From CAZESH01 sp964514665 (lineage in GTDB: Bacteria > Bacillota > Bacilli > Paenibacillales > KCTC-25726), in assembly GCA_964514665.1 (NCBI GenBank), contig CAZESH010000024.1, forward strand, positions 1 through 25,583: a DNA stretch of 25,583 nt, given 5' to 3'. Below, in pieces: positions 17,092-22,593 of the stretch (position 1 is its first letter; each line of letters starts with the position of its first letter). The notes below the pieces were generated by a model, which worked only from the letters and a program-made list of their open reading frames with translations, did not search any database and had not been told where the DNA came from. The translations under genes were made by a program, and so were the position numbers.

Positions 17092-17229
17092 AGGTAAATT
17101 TCATCGGTCGTTAATGCAAATCTGCAGGTAAATCGGCATGAACCCGGCCAATCGGGATCTCCTCGGCTTGATTACAAGCATTTTGCATTAACGCTCCTCT
17201 CAGCCCGTCAAATCGCCTGATTTACCTGC
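17092..17229. repeat. Interleaved inverted repeats in the gene-free region
   Basis: CGTTAATGCAAA (17109-17120) has its exact complement at 17182-17193, and GCAGGTAAATC (17124-17134) has its exact complement at 17219-17229. The pairs are interleaved (A, B, A', B') rather than nested. A further AGGTAAAT copy starts near 17094. The pattern could be a pseudoknotted RNA, paired protein-binding sites, or the remains of a small mobile repeat. No gene is recognisable here. Confidence 0.55.
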
Positions 17230-17400
17230 AATTTTGCTCGAACGGTTAGTGGGAGCCGAAGGGCAGCTCCTCTTTGTTTGCTTGCATACCCATCACCTCG
17301 CCGTTGATCTGTTTCCATTGTGAACGAACGCCGTTATCCATAAAAATGAAAAGTCTTAATTTCCAAAGAGAGCTACCCACTTGAATTTTATACTTTCTGT

Positions 17401-17440
17401 AAAAAAAGCGCTTTTCCTTTACCGGGAAAAGCGCTTTTTT
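17401..17440. terminator. Bidirectional terminator
   Basis: AAAAAAGCGCTTTTCC and GGAAAAGCGCTTTTTT form a 16-bp stem with a 7-base loop, with T-runs on both strands. It is the first strong terminator after the reductase ending at 17013, and stands just left of the second palindromic element. Confidence 0.85.
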
Positions 17441-17447
17441 CTTTCTT

Positions 17448-17726
17448 TGCGAGCCGGGAGTGTGTTTGACGATATAGGGCTCTGCTTTGAGATTTAGCGA
17501 AAAAGAGGGCGAGCATCCGCATCCGCTGAGGGTGACTTTTCTTTCCGCTGCAAAAGGGAGAACTTCGCTTTTAAGCATATGCTTCGATGGTTCTTGGTCT
17601 CTTTAGGCTCGGACTGGTCATGAATGCATCCTTGTCGGAAAGAAGGCGGCACCCGAAGCGGATGCTCGACTCTCTTATAATGGCAATCGATCGCTTAGAG
17701 CGGTGCTGTCGTCGGACAGGTGCCTA
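17448..17726. repeat. Palindromic repeat element, copy 2 (MITE-like, about 280 bp)
   Basis: Related to the element at 780-1198. Both left ends start TGCGAGCC, both left arms contain GATATAGGGCT, both right arms contain ATGGCAATC, and both right ends read TCGGACAG then GCCTA, abutting a minus-strand stop codon. The central AAGCATATGCTT and the flanking segment with GGTTCTTGGTCTC are in the opposite direction relative to the outer arms compared with copy 1, and about 33 bp are missing on one side of the centre. The stem pair GAGCATCCGC/GCGGATGCTC replaces the pair used in copy 1. No coding capacity. Confidence 0.75.
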
Positions 17727-18713
17727 AGCGAGAATTTCCTCGATGGCCGCAAGCTCCTGATCGGAAAATTCCAAATTGTTCAGAGCTGCCACATTATCCT
17801 CAATTTGGCTGATTCTGCTTGCTCCGATCAGAGCGGAAGTTACCCTTCCCTTGCGAAGCACCCAAGCCAAGGACATCTGTGCAAGCGACTGTCCTCTTTC
17901 AAGAGCAAGCTCGTTCAGCTTGAGAATTTTTGCGAATTTTTCCTGCGTAATATCCTGCTGCTGAAGAAACGTGTTGGCTTTGCCGGCTCTCGAATCGGCG
18001 GGGATCCCGTTTAAATACTTATCGGTAAGCATTCCCTGGGCCAACGGACTGAAGGCGATGCTTCCGACGCCATATTCCTCAATCACGTCCTGCAAGCCAT
18101 CTTCAATCCAGCGTTCAAACATGGAGTACTTCGGTTGATGAATCAGCAGCGGTGTTCCCAGCTGATTCAAAATCCGGATCGCTTCCCGGCTTTGTTCGGC
18201 AGTGTATGAGGAAATCCCCACATAAAGCGCCTTTCCTTGCCGGACGATCTGATCAAGCGCCAGCATGGTCTCTTCCAAAGGCGTATGCGGATCCGGACGA
18301 TGGGAATAAAAAATATCAACATAATCGAGTCCCATCCGTTTCAGGCTTTGATCGAGACTGGCGATCAGATATTTTTTCGAGCCCCACTCTCCGTACGGCC
18401 CCGGCCACATATAGTAACCGGCTTTCGAGGAGATGATCAACTCATCGCGATATGCTGCCAAATCCGTTTTCAGCATTTTTCCGAACATTTCCTCGGCAGA
18501 TCCGGGGGGAGGTCCGTAATTGTTGGCAAGATCGATATGGGTAATCCCCAAATCAAACGCCCTCAATACCATGCTGCGTCCGTTTTCATAAGCGTCCACA
18601 CCGCCGAAATTATGCCACAGTCCGAGCGAAATCGCGGGCAGAAGCAATCCCGACCTGCCGCAGCGGTTATACTTCATCTCCTGGTAACGTTGTTCGTTTG
18701 CCTGGTAAGACAT
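17724..18713 (-). CDS. Aldo/keto reductase, YghZ/Gpr type (L-glyceraldehyde 3-phosphate reductase family)
   Basis: 329 residues, strongly resembling E. coli YghZ along the whole length: NRCGRSGLLLPAISLGLWHN (16-35), DLANNYGPPPGSAEE (Asp61, Tyr66), SKAGYYMWPGPYG (Lys97), YSHRPD (His138), and LIGASRISQIEDNV near the end. YghZ reduces L-glyceraldehyde 3-phosphate and helps detoxify methylglyoxal. The ATG at 18713 is fixed by GGAGG; the open frame upstream is not supported. The protein stops about 15 residues earlier than the E. coli enzyme, exactly where the palindromic element begins, and its TAG belongs to a sequence shared by both element copies. The active site is intact, so it may still function. 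Confidence 0.92.
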   Translation of the reverse strand: MSYQANEQRYQEMKYNRCGRSGLLLPAISLGLWHNFGGVDAYENGRSMVLRAFDLGITHIDLANNYGPPPGSAEEMFGKMLKTDLAAYRDELIISSKAGYYMWPGPYGEWGSKKYLIASLDQSLKRMGLDYVDIFYSHRPDPHTPLEETMLALDQIVRQGKALYVGISSYTAEQSREAIRILNQLGTPLLIHQPKYSMFERWIEDGLQDVIEEYGVGSIAFSPLAQGMLTDKYLNGIPADSRAGKANTFLQQQDITQEKFAKILKLNELALERGQSLAQMSLAWVLRKGRVTSALIGASRISQIEDNVAALNNLEFSDQELAAIEEILA

Positions 18714-18745
18714 AGTCAGCCTCCTGTTCTTTTGAGCCTTAATGC

Positions 18746-18782
18746 TGGTACCAGTATACAGGACTTTGCCGGGAAGCAGAAG
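18746..18782 (-). promoter_or_regulatory. Candidate promoter with CTGGTACCAG palindrome for the YghZ-type gene
   Basis: On the minus strand TATACT (18759-18754) is 17 bp from a weak TTCTGC (18782-18777). The perfect 10-bp palindrome CTGGTACCAG (18755-18746) overlaps the end of the -10 box, a natural place for a repressor or MerR-type activator site. No regulator gene is adjacent. Confidence 0.4.
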
Positions 18783-18941
18783 AAGTGAAGTGGAAGTCAC
18801 CTGATCTCTTAAAGGAAAGTAGCTATGTTTAGGATAGCTTGCCACGTTCTTTCACATGTACAAATCAAATTCCAAAATTAGCTGGGTATACTGGATCACA
18901 TAATGGCACAACAACCCCATATTCAAAGGAGGAAGGTAAGC

Positions 18942-19751
18942 TTGACGAAGAACAAATCCGGCAAATTATACGCGCTCTGTTCGGCGGCAATCGGTGCAGT
19001 CTACATTTCCGGTTATGCCATGACGGATCCGACATTTACGAAAGCGGCAATCGAAAAGCAGCTGCTTAATCAAACGCCGGTTGCTTCTGTGCTGTCCACA
19101 CTCATGCCGGCAACGGACTCTCCCGCTGAGCCGGCAGGTCCGACCCCTTCACCGACAGATCAACCAGCGCCGACTCCCGTGCCGACTACGCAGCCGACAT
19201 CGACTCCGGCGCAGAGCGCTGTTTCCAGTCCGACTCCAGGGAAAACCGCCTTACATAATGTGCAGCAGGCAGCCTCGGCATCACCCAAGCCTGCAGAAAA
19301 ACCTGCAGCAGTCCGCAAGCAGCCCGATCAGGTCAAACCGGTCATCACATATTCACTCAAACCATCGCCCACTCCATCGCCGACTCCCGTTGCTTCTGCC
19401 ACTGCCAGCCCGACGCCGGCAGCCACCCCCAAACCGTCGCCGAGCGTTCAACCTGCCGCTCAGCCCGTGGTTCAGGCGAAAAAATACCGGGACGGTGCCT
19501 TTTATGGAGAAAGCTCGGATTGGAACGGCCTTGTCGGTGTGAGTGTTTCTATTAAAAATGACAAGATCGTTGCTGTTAAAATTTCAAAATGCACCACTTC
19601 CTATCCGGAATATGTAATCAGCGACCTGCCGAGTCAAGTCGTTTCGAACCAAAGCTACCAGATCGATGCCGTCAGCGGAGCTACCGTCAGCAGCGATGAA
19701 TTTATGATGGCGGTAAGAGAAGCTTTGAAAAAGGCCAAGGTTCCGACATGA
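18942..19751 (+). CDS. Membrane-anchored FMN_bind protein with long Pro/Thr/Ser linker
   Basis: 269 residues from a TTG start. Order: a short basic start, a single hydrophobic segment (about 9-27, signal anchor or signal peptide without lipobox), a linker of about 120 residues very rich in Pro, Thr, Ser and Ala with repeated SPTP/TPSP units, and a C-terminal FMN_bind domain (YRDGAFYGESSDWNGLVGVS to the end). The domain carries DAVSGATVSS; in this family the Thr of SGAT (Thr248 here) is where ApbE attaches FMN covalently. AAAGGAGG 9 nt before TTG supports this start over an ATG at 18903 that has no ribosome binding site. The next gene is apbE, overlapping by ATGA. Likely role: an extracellular covalent-flavin electron carrier whose linker reaches through the wall (inference). 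Confidence 0.88.
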   Translation: MTKNKSGKLYALCSAAIGAVYISGYAMTDPTFTKAAIEKQLLNQTPVASVLSTLMPATDSPAEPAGPTPSPTDQPAPTPVPTTQPTSTPAQSAVSSPTPGKTALHNVQQAASASPKPAEKPAAVRKQPDQVKPVITYSLKPSPTPSPTPVASATASPTPAATPKPSPSVQPAAQPVVQAKKYRDGAFYGESSDWNGLVGVSVSIKNDKIVAVKISKCTTSYPEYVISDLPSQVVSNQSYQIDAVSGATVSSDEFMMAVREALKKAKVPT

Positions 19752-20677
19752 AAGCTCAGCTCAAAAGGTGGAAAAATCAAGAAATCGCAATGGGGACTTT
19801 CATTCAATTGGATATCGTCTCCTCCTTGCCGATCGAAGAAGTCTCCTCTGCCATGGATTGTGCTTTTGCCGCTTTCCGTACAGTAGAGCAGGCCTGCAGC
19901 CGGTTTGACGCTCAAAGCGAGCTTAGGCAGCTGGCGTTTCAGATAGGAAAACCGCTTGTCGTAAGCGATGTGCTGTTCGAAACGCTGCGGTTCGCCTTGT
20001 CGGTCGCGGAAGCAAGCGGTGGTGCATTTGACCCGACGGTAGGCGGCGTGATGGAACAGTACGGGTTCACCCGGCATTATTTGACCGGAGAAAGCATGCC
20101 GTCTTCACAAAAAAACGAAGCATCCGTCTCTTTTCGCGATGTGAGCATTGATGAGACAGAGCGGACCGTCGTCATACATAAGCCTTTGCTGCTGGATTTG
20201 GGGGCTGTTGCCAAAGGCTTCGCCGTCGATTTGGCGTCCAAAATCCTCGAGCCTTTCCAAGGCTTTGTAATCAACGCCGGCGGCGACATTTATGCCGGCG
20301 GCACAAACGAATGGGAAAGTCCATGGAAGATCGGCATCCGCAGCCCCTTCGACAAGCGCTCTTCCTTATGCTCCGTCAAGCTGTCGCAAGCTGCCGTCTG
20401 CACATCGGGAAGCTATGAAAGAATCAGTCCGGCCGATGGCAAGAGCCATCATTTGATCTCGCCCCATACCCGCCAATCCGCAAATGAAACGGTGAGCTGT
20501 ACGGTGCTTGCTCCCTTTGCGATGATGGCGGACGCTTTCTCCACAGCGGCTTTTGTTCTCGGTCCCGAAAAAGGCTCGCGCCTGCTGGAGCGATTTGAAC
20601 TCGAAGGGCTGTGGTTCGACGAATCAAAGCATACGCATATGACCCATGGAATGGAGGCATTTATAGATGGAATATAA
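19748..20677 (+). CDS. apbE: FAD:protein FMN transferase (ApbE family)
   Basis: 309 residues. ApbE takes FMN from FAD and links it to a Thr/Ser of a target protein, with Mg2+. Family blocks are in order: MGTFIQLD (15-22), FDPTVGG (94-100), DLGAVAKGFAVDLA (150-163), INAGGDIYAGG (175-185), CTSGSYER (218-225), HHLISPHT (234-241) and MADAFSTAAFVLGPEKG (260-276). The usual HxIDP block reads HLISP here, an Asp-to-Ser change worth checking. No signal peptide or lipobox is seen, whereas many ApbE enzymes are exported lipoproteins. Translation is coupled to the FMN_bind gene upstream (ATGA) and to the RnfD-like gene downstream (11-bp overlap), so the three form one unit; the FMN_bind protein is the obvious target. 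Confidence 0.93.
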   Translation: MKAQLKRWKNQEIAMGTFIQLDIVSSLPIEEVSSAMDCAFAAFRTVEQACSRFDAQSELRQLAFQIGKPLVVSDVLFETLRFALSVAEASGGAFDPTVGGVMEQYGFTRHYLTGESMPSSQKNEASVSFRDVSIDETERTVVIHKPLLLDLGAVAKGFAVDLASKILEPFQGFVINAGGDIYAGGTNEWESPWKIGIRSPFDKRSSLCSVKLSQAAVCTSGSYERISPADGKSHHLISPHTRQSANETVSCTVLAPFAMMADAFSTAAFVLGPEKGSRLLERFELEGLWFDESKHTHMTHGMEAFIDGI

Positions 20678-21533
20678 CCGACTTCCCGACCGCTCGGCGC
20701 GGCCCAAGCCCCGGCAAAAAGGGCGATTGCGCAATTTTTTCAGATCGCCGAAAGCCACCCTGCTTTTTCTTCTTCTGCTTTTAATTGGAATAGCCGGAAT
20801 CTGGATGAATATGAAACGGAATCTGTATCATGCTGGCGTATCCGTATTGGCCGCTGTTGTCATTGAACTGGTCATCATGGCTCTGCTCAGACGAAAGCCC
20901 AAATTCCCGGACGGGGCCATCATTACGGGGCTGATTGTCGGCCTTGTTCTAAGCTCCATGAATCCTTGGTATTGGACTGCTGCGACTTCGGCCATCGCTG
21001 TTATTTCCAAACACACACTCAAAGTCAAAAGGTTTCCGATGTTCAATCCGGCCGCCTTTGGATTATTGGCCGCGATTTTCCTGTTTTCCGGAGTTCAGGA
21101 TTGGTGGGGCGGGCTCAGCGGATTGCCGGCATGGTGTATCGCCATTGTTTTGATTGCCGGTATCCGCATGACGAAAAAGGTCAACAAATCACCGCAGGTA
21201 TTAAGCTTCCTCGGTTTTTACTTCATCCTGCTGCTGATCTTGGACATCAAGCATATCGGCGTGCTCAGCGGACTTTACCGGATGCCGATGATCAATTCGG
21301 TTTTATTTTTCGCTTTCTTCATGCTGACGGATCCTCCCACTTCCCAGGCAAAGGTGAAAAACCAGGTTTTTTTCGGCTTCGTCACGGCAGTCGTCAGTGT
21401 CGCGGCTTATCTATACACAGGCGGGCTCGATTTCCTATTGATCGGTCTGCTGACGGCAAACGCTTGGAGCGCTTCATTGCACATGCTGAAAAGTAAAAAA
21501 GCGGAAGTATCTAAGGTTACGCGAGTAACTTGA
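20667..21533 (+). CDS. RnfD/NqrB-like membrane electron-transfer protein, stand-alone
   Basis: 288 residues with about nine or ten hydrophobic segments after a basic cytosolic start. Signature pieces of the RnfD/NqrB family are present: PDGAIITGLIVGLVLS (81-96), SKHTLKVKRFPMFNPAAFG (114-132) and MLTDPPTSQ (219-227). In Rnf and Nqr complexes these subunits bind flavin in the membrane and carry electrons across it. It is shorter than RnfD (about 350), and the external loop with the SGAT flavinylation motif is not found. GGAGG precedes the ATG. The gene overlaps apbE by 11 bp. No other rnf or nqr genes are nearby, so it probably works as the membrane step that hands electrons to the FMN_bind protein (inference). 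Confidence 0.88.
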   Translation: MEYNRLPDRSARPKPRQKGRLRNFFRSPKATLLFLLLLLIGIAGIWMNMKRNLYHAGVSVLAAVVIELVIMALLRRKPKFPDGAIITGLIVGLVLSSMNPWYWTAATSAIAVISKHTLKVKRFPMFNPAAFGLLAAIFLFSGVQDWWGGLSGLPAWCIAIVLIAGIRMTKKVNKSPQVLSFLGFYFILLLILDIKHIGVLSGLYRMPMINSVLFFAFFMLTDPPTSQAKVKNQVFFGFVTAVVSVAAYLYTGGLDFLLIGLLTANAWSASLHMLKSKKAEVSKVTRVT

Positions 21534-21665
21534 AGCACATGATCAAGCCGTTACAAAAAATGTAATTGATTTTTTTCGCTAATTGCGTAACAATTTCTCA
21601 AGAGCCTCGTTCATAATAGTGGATACTCATATTCGTCATAAAATCACTTTTAAGGAGGAACATTC

Positions 21666-22499
21666 TTGAGAAAATTAATCGTACTCATCCTCTCCCTGAC
21701 TCTCGCTCTTCCTTTATTTGCAGGCTGCGGCAGCAAATCCGTTATCGATAAATCGGCAACTCCAATGCCTACGTCCGTGAGTCCTGACGCTTCTTCCGCA
21801 CCATCGGCAGAGCCGACACCGACAAGCTCGCCAAGCCCGTCTCCTTCCGCTTCGGCTCCTCCCGGCAAAGATCCGGGCACTGCCGATGAAAGCAAGGGCG
21901 ACCTGCAGGTAGTGGCTGAGCCGGACAGCATCACCGTTTTGGTCAACAAGCATTTGGCTCTCCCGCAAGATTTCGCTCCCAAGGATCTCGTTTATCCGGA
22001 TGTTCCATTCACGTTCAAGCAAAAGCTTGAAAAGAGAAAACTGCGCAAGGTTGCCGCGGATGCGCTGGAAAAGATGTTCTCGGCTGCCAAACAGGATGGC
22101 GTCAATCTCGCCGGCGTGTCCGGATACCGCTCCTATGCGACGCAAAAAATCCTTTTTGAGAACTATGTGAAAAAAGACGGCTACGAAAAAGCCCGTACCT
22201 ACAGCGCTCTGCCCGGTACAAGCGAGCATGAAACCGGACTTGCCATCGATGTCTCCGGAACGGACGGCAAATGTGCCGCAAGCGACTGCTTCCGCGGCAG
22301 CAAGGAAGCCGACTGGCTGGCCAAGCACGCTTCGCAATACGGCTTCATCATCCGCTATCCGATGGACAAGGAGGCGATTACCGGATACGAATATGAACCG
22401 TGGCATCTCCGTTATGTCGGTTTGAAGGCTGCAAAGGAAATCTCGGACAAAAGCGAGACGCTTGAGGAATACCTGCATGCCATACCGGTTTCCAATTAA
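21666..22499 (+). CDS. VanY-type D-alanyl-D-alanine carboxypeptidase, lipoprotein
   Basis: 277 residues from a TTG start fixed by AAGGAGG 7 nt upstream. A signal peptide with lipobox LFAGC (Cys21) is followed by a Pro/Ser/Thr/Ala-rich linker (about 30-75) and a peptidase M15B domain. Zinc ligands and catalytic residues are visible: SGYRSYATQ (152-160), His188 and Asp195 in SEHETGLAIDVS, and Glu244/His247 in EPWHLRYVG. Such enzymes trim the terminal D-Ala from peptidoglycan stem peptides outside the membrane; van-type resistance is not implied without vanS/R/H/A genes. Cys203 and Cys208 could form a disulfide. It lies 130 bp after the RnfD-like gene and may be transcribed separately. Confidence 0.92.
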   Translation: MRKLIVLILSLTLALPLFAGCGSKSVIDKSATPMPTSVSPDASSAPSAEPTPTSSPSPSPSASAPPGKDPGTADESKGDLQVVAEPDSITVLVNKHLALPQDFAPKDLVYPDVPFTFKQKLEKRKLRKVAADALEKMFSAAKQDGVNLAGVSGYRSYATQKILFENYVKKDGYEKARTYSALPGTSEHETGLAIDVSGTDGKCAASDCFRGSKEADWLAKHASQYGFIIRYPMDKEAITGYEYEPWHLRYVGLKAAKEISDKSETLEEYLHAIPVSN

Positions 22500-22524
22500 A
22501 CCAGGACTTTCGAACTGGTTTTCA
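22498..22524 (+). terminator. Weak hairpin after the carboxypeptidase gene
   Basis: AAACCAG and CTGGTTT form a 7-bp stem overlapping the stop codon, followed by TTTTC. It is weak as a terminator and some read-through is likely. Confidence 0.45.
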
Positions 22525-22526
22525 AA

Positions 22527-22556
22527 TTGACTGACTTCAAAAGCATGCCCTATAAT
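22527..22556 (+). promoter_or_regulatory. Sigma-A promoter of the membrane protein/ATP-grasp pair
   Basis: TTGACT (22527-22532) and a perfect TATAAT (22551-22556) are 18 bp apart, about 38 bp before the TTG start at 22594. It has the same boxes and spacing as the ilv leader promoter. Confidence 0.82.
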
Positions 22557-22593
22557 AAGTAGTAAAAACGGGATCAAACAGGATGAGGTTGCC

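Noticed and set aside
17246..17578. A 110-codon minus-strand frame
   Set aside because: It runs through a 16-bp bidirectional terminator and the palindromic element, so it is not a gene as a whole.
19120..19460. Repetitive CCGACTCC-like DNA resembling a tandem repeat array
   Set aside because: It is codon-level repetition of Pro/Thr/Ser in the FMN_bind linker, not a DNA repeat or CRISPR array.
21666..22499. Vancomycin resistance gene
   Set aside because: VanY-type carboxypeptidases are common housekeeping wall enzymes; no vanR/S/H/A/X genes are in the window.
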